DNA of 64,000 nt, from the NCBI GenBank assembly GCA_030704615.1, contig CM060733.1, positions 27,340,001 through 27,404,000 on the forward strand, written 5' to 3'. Position 1 is the first letter of the stretch. The number at the start of each line of letters is the position of its first letter. Under the pieces are notes generated by a model, which did not search any database, was not told where the DNA came from, and saw only the letters and a list, made by a program, of their open reading frames with translations. The stretch is from Takakia lepidozioides (Eukaryota; Streptophyta; Takakiopsida; Takakiales; Takakiaceae). Shown piece by piece: positions 31,001 to 41,754 of this stretch. The translations under genes and the position numbers were made by a program.

Positions 31001-31467
31001 CAACTCGAAAGCTTTGAGACGGTTGCGGGTGTCTCATTGCGAATGACTGCATCGCCTTCAAACAGAACAAACTTGTCCTCGCTAATGAACCCCCGCTCGT
31101 GGTTGCCTTGTGCAGAGCGTGTCCGACTGCAACACTGTCTAATTGCACAAACTTGTGCAGCTCCTGCTCCTCTGCTCCAGTACACCACGGCCTTGTGGCT
31201 GAACACCTTGGTCCCCGGGGCTGTCTTTGGCTGTGTTCCAAGCCTAGCTTTCACCCACTTTGGTATTTCACCTACAGCTGCAGAACTGCTGGCTCCAACA
31301 GAGTTCTGACTGTCCAAGGCGATATTGAGGCCCTCAATGCCAACTACAGCAGTCTGTTGTCTACTGCTAATGCCTGACTCCCAGTATGCAATCAACTCGT
31401 CCAACTGTTCTCCACTCAAATCAGTCTGAGTTCCTTGGGAAACATAAATCTGTCCCCTTGTGTGCAC
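31000..31467 (-). pseudogene. Unrecognised open frame in the gypsy leader
   Basis: A 155-residue minus frame with ordinary protein composition ('GTQTDLSGEQLDELIAYWES', 'EIPKWVKARLGTQPKTAPGT'). I do not recognise the family. Its position next to two captured host fragments suggests a third captured host exon or cDNA, but it could also be an element-specific extra frame. Confidence 0.4.
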
Positions 31468-32236
31468 AGACTAAGAGAAGAGACCTGCCCTTCAATTACG
31501 TCCTCATTTCCCCCAGCCATGCAGGAGTACATCCACCAATTTGTCTCTCATATAGACCAGCACAGGTTCTAGAGACAGGATTGTGGATCTTTCATGGCAC
31601 ACTCACACTCTAAAAATTCCATAGATTTTTAGCAGAGTCCCCAAAACAGAAACCAGGTTTAGATAGGTAGATTTCCCCTTTCTGCAGCTATCCCCCCAAA
31701 AACTGGGTCAAACAGAGTCCATTTGACAAAGATATGATGAATTTGGCTCCAAATCATTCAAATTAGATTAAAAAGGGGTTTTTTTTTTTTAAAAGGTTTT
31801 CAAGTTTTAAAAATTCAAAGTTACACCAAAATATCTGGTAACTGGTTCCCGGTTCCCTAAGTTCTATATGGCATCCTAGGTTCCCTGGCCACGTGCCTGC
31901 TGTTCCCCTCCATTCATTTGAGTTCAACAGCTCACCATGCTTTGGAATCCCAACCGTCTTCTACCACAAACCGTGGTGACGATGGAGTTCGTGAAGCGAT
32001 CCTTCCCAGTGAACCCTCGAGAGACGAGTCCCCTGTGCACTTGATATACACTCTCTTAATAGAGATCAAAATCAGCAAGGAGACACCATTGACGACACCC
32101 AGAGATCAGAGACAAGTACTTGCGCAGTTTGGAGGCCACAGCATCCCCTCTGGACACTGAGCGGGGAATAGCTGCTACACAGCAGCTCAGTCTATCGTCA
32201 GCTCCTATACCTACTAGCTTCCTGCCCCTGCCATAA

Positions 32237-33150
32237 TCAAGAGACAAGTGACACAACACCAGCTGGAAACACCTTTCCTGAATTTTTGTATCGAGAGCCC
32301 ATCACAAACAAGAGAAGCCCTGAAACAGCAACACCGATAGAGGACGCAAGGACAGGGTTCGAGGGCAGGTTCAGATAGACATAATAGAGGATCAGAGCTG
32401 ACCCTCCCCCTGACAGCAAAGACTTGCTGCTCCCAGATTTTGCAAATCCGATCACTCCTCCCAGACCAACAAGGACTGCATACGCCAAGGTCAGCTTCTG
32501 CGACATAGACAGCTTCATCTTTCCGTCACCACTTCCCTCTTCCTGTCCTCCCTCACCACCGTTCCTGTTGCCTCCATTGCCCGACACTTGGGTTACATGC
32601 TCAGCCAGACCTTCAAAAAACCTGGCCCAAAATTCACTGGCTGCTCGGACACTGACATGACCAAACCTCTTTAACTCCAATCAGCCTGCTGCTGAGTTAC
32701 GATCTCATCACCAAGCAAAATCTATCCCAATGCCCAGTTGAGCTGCCAGTCTCGCATTCACTTTCCCCACCAAGGCAGCTGCAGTACACTGACTGTCTTA
32801 GCTCCCTCCATGACAACCTCCCGCATTTGGGCAAGTTCAGCTTCACGGACCTCCCAGCGACTTAGCAGCTGCTTCAGGTCATGGTCCTAGCTAGCGCATG
32901 CTGGGCTGCAACCAGTTGCAGATCCTTATCGTGTAGAAACCCCTTCACTGCTCTCTTTCCATCTCCTGATGCCATGCTCCATCCTCCAGCCACTTCACTT
33001 GTTTCAGGCACCCAGGTCCCTATGGGCAGGTCACATGCTCCTGTGCCAGCCAGAACAGTGACATTCGACCCCTTCGTCTTCAGGAACAAGCTGGTAGCTT
33101 CCTTGATGTCATCAGTTTCCTGGACACTTAAACGGCAGTATGGTCGCCAC
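32237..33150 (-). pseudogene. Captured TMEM14/FAX-like plastid fatty-acid exporter fragment
   Basis: The frame 32,680-32,237 contains 'ASEFWARFFEGLAEH', a Gly/Glu-rich linker and then the TMEM14 domain: 'MSQKLTLAYAVLVGLGGVIG', 'GSSKSLLSGGGSALILYYVY', 'NPVLASSIGVAVSGLLLFVM' and 'KNSGKVFPAGVVSLVS'. This matches the FAX2-type proteins of the plastid envelope that export fatty acids. It stops where plant homologues continue with the last helix, so it is truncated. Upstream (33,089-32,700) a shifted frame with 'LQLVAAQHALART' and 'LKQLLSRWEVREAELAQM' may be its N-terminal half. It sits on the element strand without visible introns, consistent with capture from mRNA. Confidence 0.75.
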
Positions 33151-33470
33151 CTCTAATTGAGGCAGTAGTGGTGACGAAAGGAGAAGAGAAACACAGGGAA
33201 AGAGCGAGGAAAAATAAGGGCGGAGAACTGCTCATGTCAAAAGGTCAAAGCCAAGAGGTCGAAACATTGTGCGAAGGGGGACTGTGTTTCTGCTGCCCTC
33301 TCCCACTTCAGCGCAACATTCAGCGTCCAGAGAGTGAAGTCCCTCAAAATTTAGAGAGTGAACCCACCGGCAACAGGAGTGCTCTCAAGCGGACATTGAG
33401 CGCCCTCCACTGACTCAGTTGAGTGTGCAAACCTTTCTGCTCATGCAGTTCCAGCAGTCAATACTCACTC

Positions 33471-33830
33471 CTAGTGATGATGATGTTCATGCCCTAGAAG
33501 ACCACCCTCTCCTATCACCTTCAACTGAAAGACTGGGCTGCAGACTGAGCATTCATACTGTTTGTCCTTCTCCAGCTTGAACCATGTCACATCATGCTCA
33601 TCCTCACAACACCTCCTGAGCACCCAACTATCCGCTCATCATAGTGTGACTCCACAATTGCAGGGGCATCCTTGGTTCCAAAGGGACCACGAGGCGGATC
33701 CAGATCAAAGCGCTTCCCACCCGAGCGCTCCGCTTCCAACTCCTCCAGCTCAACTCCTGTTGCAATTCCAAAATCGCCCGAGCTGCCTCCTGCACTTGCC
33801 AAATCACGACTACGATGCAAACCACCGCGC
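33471..33830 (-). pseudogene. COX5B: Captured cytochrome c oxidase subunit 5b cDNA fragment
   Basis: The minus strand reads 'KRFDLDPPRGPFGTKDAPAI' and 'VESHYDERIVGCSGG', then after a frameshift near 33,603 'DEHDVTWFKLEKDKQYECSV', with a CxxC pair, ending 'GHEHHHH' and TAG at 33,471-33,473. These are the conserved zinc-binding and C-terminal parts of COX5B, a nuclear-encoded subunit of mitochondrial complex IV. No intron is seen across the conserved part, which suggests a retrocopy. It lies between the 5' LTR and Gag, in the same orientation as the element. The upstream 'presequence' region is uncertain. Confidence 0.85.
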
Positions 33831-34281
33831 ATATGAGAGACCCCGATGTTCTGATTGCTCCGCTTGCAGTTGCGGGTTACACAGCAATGTCGGTGGAGGC
33901 ACACATGGTACACGCCTGGATGCAACCAACCGTGAGAGCCTGCATCCAGCCGTCCTCAACATAGCGCCCCACTCCCTCTGGGCCTTGCCATCACACCACC
34001 AGCTGCCATCGATATATCCTCCGCAGCCGGCGACGCCCTTACAGTGGAAGCACACCTCGCCAATGCCAACAGAAATATGGGCAGACCACCATTACTCTCT
34101 CTTCTACCACACCATTGCGACTGGAGATGTGAGACGAACTCAAGCTAGAGCCGTTCTATGCTCCTTGCTTGAGCTGCGTACAAGACCATGACCATCTATA
34201 TTATAATAGTGCTTTAAAAAAAACAAAAACATCATATCTAGCTTAGCACTGGAAAACTAGATAGTGCTCATCTCTCTCGAG

Positions 34282-34638
34282 TGATAACCAAACTAGATAA
34301 GGACACACACTCTCAACACAAGAAATATGCAATCCCTCAACATCACTCTTTAAGATAATAGTCGAGCCAGGGGCACCCCAAGCTATGGGGACTCCACCCC
34401 ACAACAACCTACACTCCCATCATAAGCACACTCAGATCTGAAGAATGCAGGAGCTCGGTCGCGTAGGCTCAACTCGAGAGAGATGAGCTGCGCGACTGCC
34501 GCTCTCGTGAAGATAAGACGGACCAGGTGTCAAACTAAACTTGACACCTGATTTAACACTTGACCTAAATCCAAGTGTTAAATACAAATAACTAGTTTTA
34601 TGCTAGCTGTTTTCACACTGTGCTTATTTAACTTGACA
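34282..34638 (-). repeat. 5' LTR of the gypsy element
   Basis: 357 bp, near identical to 22,250-22,601, with the same twin hairpins (34,524-34,550 and 34,551-34,583). On the minus strand it ends '...TTTGGTTATCA' and is followed by CTCGAGAGAG. 'TGGTTATCAC' overlaps the junction and is the only primer-binding-like sequence I see; no clear tRNA match. Confidence 0.9.
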
Positions 34639-34642
34639 AGGG

Positions 34643-34917
34643 AGGTAATCCATTTGATTTGGAAAGGTACATGGATTGTTGGACAAAGACTTGGGAATTC
34701 AACCCCGAAGATCCTCCACAGTGGATCCATGTTGACACCGTTGTTTGGACCATGCCCGCGAGAAAGAATATTGCGAGGTCAAGCACAAAGCGGATAAGTG
34801 TCAAAGAGGCAGAGAAAACGAAAGCTAATATCGATAAAGCGAATCTCCAATGTGACGCAGAAACAAGTTCTTTGCGTAATTTCGAACAATCTGAAGACAT
34901 TAACCATGATGTATGAT
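34643..34917 (+). pseudogene. DUF7869-type mobile gene, 3' part
   Basis: Continues the gene cut at 22,163: 'WEFNPEDPPQWIHVDTVVW', then a Lys/Arg/Ser-rich tail to the TGA at 34,915. It matches the isolated 3' end at 7,855-8,076. The two halves rejoin if the gypsy element and one copy of the AGGG duplication are removed. Confidence 0.65.
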
Positions 34918-34919
34918 AT

Positions 34920-36425
34920 GTTAACAATGACATATTGACGTCAATTCAATCAAAGTTTGATTTTAATAATAGAATTCGTGTCACCAATTTTTTTTTTATC
35001 AGATTCAGTAGTTGTATGTTTATTATTATTTTTATCTTGATGTTGTTTTTGCTACAATGTGATAGTGATTTGAAGTGTATGACATATCATTTTGTACTTT
35101 GGAAATCTTCCTCGGGTGTTCATTAATTATTGAAACAACCAGAAAATATTGTTTTAGGCATTATATGTATATTAATTGTAGGAATTATGATAGGTGAACT
35201 CAACATATCATTATAGTGGGCATGATAAGATGGACATGTTTGTATTTAACGGGCGTCATTATTAGAAATATAGGTAAGACTTCTACCAAGTGGATAAGTT
35301 ATATATATACGTGTATGTTGCGAATTATTTTTGTCAAGAACATACATTGGTGTAACTAATTAATTGTAGGAACGACAAGAAAACATTGTATTGGGCATTA
35401 GGTGGTTAGTGTGTGCATACGGTCTGAGCATTGGTAAATATGTATTGACAATATCTATCAATAATACACTAATCAATTGTATGAGTTACCAACATGATTG
35501 CATTATAATGGACACTATGAGGTGGATGTCATGTTTGTATGGATGGGATGTCATTATCAGAAATTTAGGCATTGATATGGTGGATATAATGTACTAATAT
35601 GCTAATAAGTGTGTGTTGACAATTATATGTATGGATTTATGTGTTAAATGTGTGTTGACAATTATCTTTTGAAGGTTTACTAATGTATATTAAAAAAAAA
35701 ATTGTTTTTACATCAGGGTTTAGGGTTTCTAGGGTATTGGTACTATGATTAGGGCATGTAACTTATTTCATGAATAGAAATGTTTGTTCCTTTTGAAGCT
35801 TACTAATATGTTACCTTAAATCTATTTAAATTTCTCTTCACATCATATATAGGGTTTAGGGTTTCTAGGATAGTATTTTCAAGTGTACTATTATTAGTGC
35901 ACTCTAAATAGAATGAGAAATTGAAAAGCTTACTAATATTTACTCAAATCTGTTTTTATTCTTATTACATTATAGTTAGAGTTATGTTGACACATGATGT
36001 CAATTCTGCATAAAAGATTTCATGAAATTAACATCAATGAATATTCTATATTTTTCAACGTGAATCACTTTGATATATTGGACTATGATATCATGCAAAT
36101 ATTATAGAGTCCGGCGGTATGTCTTTCGTCAAGAGTCTTGACTTTTCTCTCTCCTTGTGTGAAGGGCTTTCTAGGGGACCCATTTATCAAAGTTGAACAT
36201 GTGAATTAAATTGACTTCAGTGACTAAACTAAATAGCATTATCATCAAATTTGTTCCAAAGATTTCTCATTTGTATTATAAACTTTCAAGAATTAGAATT
36301 TTTAATAGTTCAACTTCAATTTCGAAGTGAAATAATTAAATATAATTATTTCTCATGTTATTTGTTAAATTAAATTAAATTGTCACGTATACTAAGTTTG
36401 ATCTGGAATTAACGAAAAAAATCCG
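34920..36425. repeat. AT-rich decayed tandem repeats, telomere-like bits
   Basis: Blocks of type 'ttgtagga(a)...attata(a/g)tgg(g/a)ca...gtcattat(t/c)agaaat(a/t)tagg' recur at about 35,150-35,275 and 35,365-35,580 with a period near 245-300 bp. 'gggtttagggtttctagg' occurs at about 35,716 and 35,850 and contains plant telomere-type TTTAGGG. No gene seen. Confidence 0.4.
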
Positions 36426-36439
36426 GAATTAGTTAAAAT

Positions 36440-37985
36440 TGAGTTACTGCATGCTTCTGAACCAATATGGAGGGATTTGAACTGAGGGATGTAAATGTAT
36501 TCACCTACACAAGAGTTTCTCAATGCAAAACTCTTCTCTGACAGTGTTTTTGTTAAAAAACTTGCATGTTTTGAACCAGTATGGGGGGACATGGACTGAG
36601 GGATTTGAATTGCTTTGCCATAAGAAAAAAAAGTTTCTCAACACGAAACTCTCATCTGACAATGTTTTTGTTCAAAAACCTGCATGTTTTGAACCAATAT
36701 GGAGGGACGTGGACTGAGAGATTTGAATTGCTTCGCCAAAACAAAAAAAGTTTCTCAACACAAAACTCTTCTCGGATAGTGTTTTTGTTCAAAAACCTGC
36801 ATGCTTTGAACCAATATGGAGGGACGTGGACTGAGAGATTCAAATTGCTTCATCATAACAAAACTGTTTCTCAACACGAAACTCTTCTCGGACAATGTTT
36901 TTGTTCAAAAATCTGTATGCCAATATCGAAGGGAATGGACTGAGGGATTTGAATTGTTTCGTCATACAAAATAGTTTCTTAACACGAAACTCTTCTCTGA
37001 CAGTGTTCTTGTTCAAAAACCTACATGTTTTTGAACCAATATGGAGGGACATGGACTGAGAGATTTGAATTACTTTGCCATAACAAAAGAGTTTCTCAAC
37101 ACGAAACTTTTTTGTGACAGTGTATTTGTTTGAAAACCTACATGCTTTTGAACCAATATCGAGGGACGTGGACTGAGATATTTGAATTGTTTCGCCATAA
37201 CAAAATAGTTTCTCAACACAAAACTCTTCTGGGACAGTGTGTTTGTTCAAAAACTTGCATGCTTTTGAAGCAATATGGAGAGACGTTGACTGAGAGATTT
37301 GAATTGCTTCGCCATAACAAAAGAGTTTATCAACACGAAGCTCTTCTCGGACAGTGTTTTTGTTCAAAAAACCTGCATGCTTTTGAACCAATATGGAGGG
37401 ACATGGACTGGGAGATTTGAATTCTTTCGCTATAACAAAAGAGTTTATCAACACGAAACTCTTATGTGACAATGTATTTGTTAAAAAACCTCCATGTTTT
37501 CGAACAAATATGGAGGGATATGGACTGAGGGATTTAAACTCTTTGCCGTGACAAAAGAGTCTCTCAACACAAAACTCTGTCTGACATGGGTTTTGTTCAA
37601 AAATCTGCATCATTTCTTCAACACGAAACTCTTGTCTGAATTTTATTTTTGGATGGATATGAATTGAGGGATTTGAACTGCTTGACTGTAACAAAAGAGT
37701 ATTTCAACACGAAACTCTTGTCTGACAATGTATTTGTTCAAAAATTAGTATGCTTTGAGACGATATAGAGGGATATGAATCGAGGGACTTGAAGTGTTTT
37801 CCTGTAACAAAATAGTTTCTCAACAAGAAACTCATGTATGACATTGTTCTTATTCAAAAACTTACATGCTGTTGAACCAATATTGAGAGATATCAACTGA
37901 GGGATTTGAACTATTTTGTCGTGACAAAAGAGTTTTTCAACACGAAAGTCTTGTCTGACAGTGTATTTGTTAAAAGACATGTGTG
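36440..37985. repeat. 117-bp satellite array, about 13 units
   Basis: Tandem units of 117-118 bp with landmark 'gaaccaatatggaggga' at 36,459, 36,573, 36,691, 36,808, then 37,033, 37,150, 37,267, 37,385, 37,502 and onward with more decay. Each unit includes the imperfect palindrome GTTTCTCAACACGAAAC. Because 117 is divisible by three, both strands show long repetitive reading frames (for example 37,694-36,840 minus); these are not evidence of a protein. Confidence 0.9.
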
Positions 37986-38204
37986 ATTTCTCTGGCATCT
38001 CAAGAATATTTTTCATATTTTTTCATGTTTGTGAGCATCCTGCACGCTACCCAACTTCTCTTCAGGATCAGAATTTTGCACTGCAAATGCATATCTCAAT
38101 ATGAAATTGTACTAGTTGTTAGGGGAGAGAGTTTCGCTCTGCAAAAATATATATGGGTATGGCCTTGAAAAATGACATATTCATCATTTCAGCTATAATG
38201 TGAT

Positions 38205-38510
38205 TTCTTCTCAGGCTGGTTGGTACAGAGTTTCGCCGCGCGAAATTATCCATGGGTGATGATCTTAAATTTAAGGTTTGGCTTCACTGCCCACTCTCAT
38301 GCTTGTTATAAAAGGCCTGATATCGTGTGAGCATAACGTGAGAAAAAACCACGCTTATAGGGTAATATGTTCATCAGGTATAGGGGCTACTTGTTCTTTA
38401 TGGGTTAGTTTCGCAAAATTGTTAGTTTCGCCAATTCCGTTTCGCTGTGAAAATTTTGCAAAAATTTCGTGGAAATTTGGAGAATATGCCCTTGTGCTCA
38501 CGTGAGCATG
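38205..38510. repeat. Dispersed repeat, copy 1
   Basis: About 300 bp shared with 40,465-40,745 ('gggtaatatgttcatcaggt', then 'aggggctacttgttcttta', then 'tttcgc' motifs, then 'gaatatgcccttgtg'). It ends in TGCTCACGTGAGCA overlapping TGAGCATGCTCA at about 38,491-38,512, like the palindromes at 5,531. Confidence 0.7.
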
Positions 38511-38618
38511 CTCACGCGCTACCTAACATCCCTCAAAAGCTATTGAATCTGACTATTTCATCACGATGGACATCAATGTAGTTACTATATATGCTTGAAT
38601 GCATTTGCCAGTTGTAAC

Positions 38619-39711
38619 GAGTGTTGGGAGGTTCTTTGATTTAGCTACAAACCCCAGGAGGACTGAGGTTATCGAGAAGGATGTGTGGATATATAATGAA
38701 AAAAACACGGAACTGGCAAAGGCTCATAACCGCTGGTACTTAGTTGTGAAATAACAAGCCTGAAAATCGGTAAAGATCCGCCAAAGACCTACCAGTTATT
38801 TGATGAAAACCTCCGGATCTTTGAGGTTCTTACCAGTGTTGGGTGGTTCTCTGGTTTTGGGTGAAAGAACCACCGTTTCCTGACCTGGGTATATGCCCCC
38901 CTTAACCTCGGGTATTAAAATTTCAAATACCCTAGTCAAGATTGAACCGGCGGATACCAGAATCTATTTACCCGTGAACTTCACCGAACCGGAGGGTAAG
39001 GGACCTTAACCATAAGAACCTGACCTACGAGTTGGAATGAGAGGGGAGGGTAAGGGTAGCTGCACCCGACACATACCCTGGGTATAAGGGCGGTTATCTA
39101 GGGTTAGCGTGGAAGCCTTGAGAAAGAAGAAGGGTAGTGAAAATGCTAGAACTGAATGCCAACAGGCCAACAGTGCAATCTAGAGGAAGTTTAGTATTAG
39201 TTGTGCTAGAAAATGAGCTTAGTTATTGACAATTGTGGCCATCTCATACATGCCCATTTATTTATTTATTTTGTCCATAATATCTTTTGAACTCAGAACC
39301 AGGACTTGGAACCAGGTCATCTCTCGGTTCTCTATACGGTTCTCTACCCATATACTCGAGCACCGGATTTGGCAGATAATTGCATTAAAGAACCGGTATA
39401 AATACATACCTGTGAAAATGTAACTCAGAGTTATACCTTGCACCGCAGGTTCTCTAACTGTCCATATTTTTAAGTACCGGGCCCCAGAGGTTCTCTATTT
39501 ACTTTCCACAAGATAGAACCTACCCTGCAGGTTCTACCCCAAACCAGAGAACCGCCCAACACTGGTTTTTACAATAAACCGGAACTGAACTGATGGTTCT
39601 TTCTATAAAAAAATATATGAAGAAACCAAAACCGGAGATCCTTCGATTCTAAGGTTTTGTAAAAACCAAAACTAGAGGTTCTGAAAAAAATCAGATAACT
39701 GCCCAACATTG
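38619..39711. mobile_element. Outer, older hAT MITE
   Basis: Ends GAGTGTTGGGAGGTT (38,619) and AACTGCCCAACATTG (39,711) are degenerate versions of the hAT terminus. The flanking 8 bp are GTTGTAAC and ATTGTAAC (7 of 8 match). It encloses the younger MITE at 38,834-39,564. No transposase. Confidence 0.75.
38834..39564. mobile_element. Inner hAT MITE nested in the outer one
   Basis: 731 bp from CAGTGTTGGGTGGTT to AACCGCCCAACACTG. The flanking 8 bp are GTTCTTAC and GTTTTTAC (7 of 8). It shares its termini with the autonomous hAT at 8,878-15,390, which could mobilise it. Subterminal 'ggttct' repeats replace the GGTTCC repeats of the autonomous element. Confidence 0.85.
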
Positions 39712-39884
39712 ATTGTAACATGTTCTCGAAAAAACTAACTAGTACATCACATATGATCTGCTTCACCGCATGATTCAAGGGACTGCCTAGTCCCTTATAT
39801 GCAGTGCTATAGACACCGGACAATCCTTTACCCAGTTCTCCTAGTCATTGTGAATGGCTACAAGGCCTGTGCATGTGGGGGGGG

Positions 39885-40085
39885 GGTTGGTATCGCATGA
39901 GCACAACCCACAATCATGGGAGTTTTATGTTTTTAACCTCGGTCATAGGAGTTATATGTTTCCTAAACGGAAAAAACCATAAGCGGGTATAGAGGATTGG
40001 TGCATATATACGGTACATTTGCACCAATTCAGTGAGGCGAAAACTTCACCAGTGTAGCTAAAAACCCTAAACTTATAGCGGTAGC
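39885..40085. repeat. Dispersed repeat related to 5,505-5,700
   Basis: Shares 'gagcacaaccca...catgggagttttatg', 'cataggagttatatg' and following blocks with the 5.5-kb copy. The CACGCGCGCGTG palindrome is missing here. Confidence 0.6.
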
Positions 40086-40365
40086 GACGAGTTTCGCATT
40101 GAGAAAGACTTGGTGATATGGGCACAAACCTATGCAGCGGGTTTCGCATTGAGAAACCCTTACTGGTATTTGGTGATATGGCCACAAACATGTGCAGTGG
40201 TGGGTTTCGCATTGAGAAACCCTTAACTGGTATTTGAGAAAGACTTGGTGATATGGGCACAACCTATGCACCAGTGGGTTTCGCATCGAGAAACGAAGTA
40301 CTTGGTGATATGGGCACAAACCTATGTAACGATGGGTTTCGCATTGAGAAACCCTTACTAGTATA
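40086..40365. repeat. Short tandem array, about 60-75 bp units
   Basis: Five decayed units with landmark 'gtttcgcattgagaaac...cttggtgatatgggcacaaacctatg'. The landmark GTTTCGCATTGAGAAAC is the same type of palindrome (GTTTC-N7-GAAAC) as in the 117-bp satellite, in reverse orientation. Confidence 0.8.
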
Positions 40366-40464
40366 GCTTGAGTCGAAACTTTTTATACGAAATCCCATCA
40401 CCCAACAATCCCACATCCAATTCAGGCTAGTTGGTACAAAGTTTCGCCGTGCGAAGTTATCTTT

Positions 40465-40745
40465 CACTGTGATTTCTTCTCAGGCTATTTGGTAGAGAGT
40501 TTCCTTGTGAGAAACTAGCTATGGGTGAGGACCTACAATTTGAGGTGAAGTCTCACCGCACACTCTAGCGCCCGTTATGGAAAAAAAGCCACACCTACAG
40601 GGTAATATGTTCATCAGGTATAGGGGCTACTTGTTCTTTATGTGTTAGTTTTGCATAATGTTTAGTTTCGCCAAGTTCGTATCGCTGTGGAAATTTCGCA
40701 GAAATTTCATGGATATTCAGGGAATATGCCCTTGTGTTCACCAGG
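40465..40745. repeat. Dispersed repeat, copy 2
   Basis: Direct-orientation copy of 38,205-38,510, diverged by scattered substitutions. The terminal CACGTG palindrome is not conserved ('gtgttcaccagg'). Confidence 0.7.
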
Positions 40746-40749
40746 TTGG

Positions 40750-41750
40750 GTGGTTGGCAAGAGGTTGGGAACACGGGGATGTCATTGGAACTCCGGAATT
40801 CCCTCGAGGAACACATACATTCTCTGAAATGTGGCGCCTACTTCTTGCTATAATTTTTGCAGTTTATCATCAGTTTGGATGTTGAAGGCCTTGCTGTTTT
40901 CGTTGATATTCATCTGTGCTTTGCAATAATGTGAAAGATCCACCGGGCAATTGTCTTGCAGGAAGGTAACTACATGACCTTCAACCATCTATTGTGTCAA
41001 GATCTATCAGACTTGTCAGAACGACATCTTATTTCCCTCCATATTGGAACAAGTATTGCCACATCTATTAAATGCCATTTATGAAGATAATTATTACTCA
41101 AGTCTGTTGCTCCAGGTCCACCACATCTATCTGTAATGGATCAGGAATTGTGTATGACTTACCGCGCTCTCCATGCAACATCTGTTTACATGCACTTGAA
41201 AAAAGATATACATGCCTTTGTTTGAGATGTTTGAAAGCCAAACAGCACTTGACACCGCAAGGAATATGTAAAGAGTTTCCCAAGGCCAGTGAAATAGAGC
41301 CACACTTGGTGATGAGCACCCATAATGTGACACCTTCATCTGTACTCAACGAGGAGAAGCATTCCTAGGGTGCAAACAACAGCCATCAAACACAGGAAAC
41401 CAGGACAAGAATAGTTAACCCAACTTTCACAACCTCCTGCTTAGAGAAAAATAGCATCATTGAATGACAAGCCACAGCAACAAACCCTGTGCCCAGTACA
41501 TATAGAGCAAGACCAAAAACTCAGAAGATACTCTAGCTTCTAATCTCAGATTGCTGCACCAGCTAGAAGCAGTCACCTGCACATTAGGTGTACCCACATG
41601 GACTCCGTACAACACATAAAGAGAAACATGTTCAAACTACAGTGTAATCAAGAGTTTCAGAATGATATCAGAATACGTTACCACAGCAGAAGTCAAGCAT
41701 CTAATGAGTCTGAAGTGCCATGCACAGTTTCACTCTCCCGTTTAGGCGAA
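40750..41750. other. Intergenic, 3' side of RPL18A
   Basis: No recognised gene. The 41,400-41,750 part probably includes the RPL18A 3' untranslated region. Confidence 0.35.
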
Positions 41751-41754
41751 AATT

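Larger units (their letters stand above)
22164..34638 (-). mobile_element. Ty3/gypsy retrotransposon carrying a DNA methyltransferase and PHD finger
   Basis: A 12.5-kb minus-strand element inserted into the DUF7869-type gene. Order from its 5' end: LTR (34,638-34,282), about 4-kb leader with captured host-gene fragments, Gag, CCHC knuckles, protease, C5-DNA methyltransferase, reverse transcriptase/RNase H, integrase, PHD finger, polypurine tract AGGGGGG (22,693-22,699), 87-bp repeat, LTR (22,601-22,250) and a second copy of the 87-bp repeat. The two LTRs differ by about one substitution and three short indels, so the insertion is young, yet coding frames are broken at about ten places. Coding parts are GC-rich compared with both flanks. 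Confidence 0.93.

Noticed and set aside
35716-35870. Interstitial telomere array
   Set aside because: Only two short TTTAGGG-like bits separated by about 130 bp; too little to call a telomeric tract.
36840-37694. Long minus-strand reading frame of 284 codons
   Set aside because: It lies wholly in the 117-bp satellite; 117 is a multiple of three, so one open unit repeats. Frames exist on both strands and have no protein family features.
36440-40365. CRISPR-like array
   Set aside because: The repeats are contiguous 60-117 bp satellite units without unique spacers, in a eukaryotic context.
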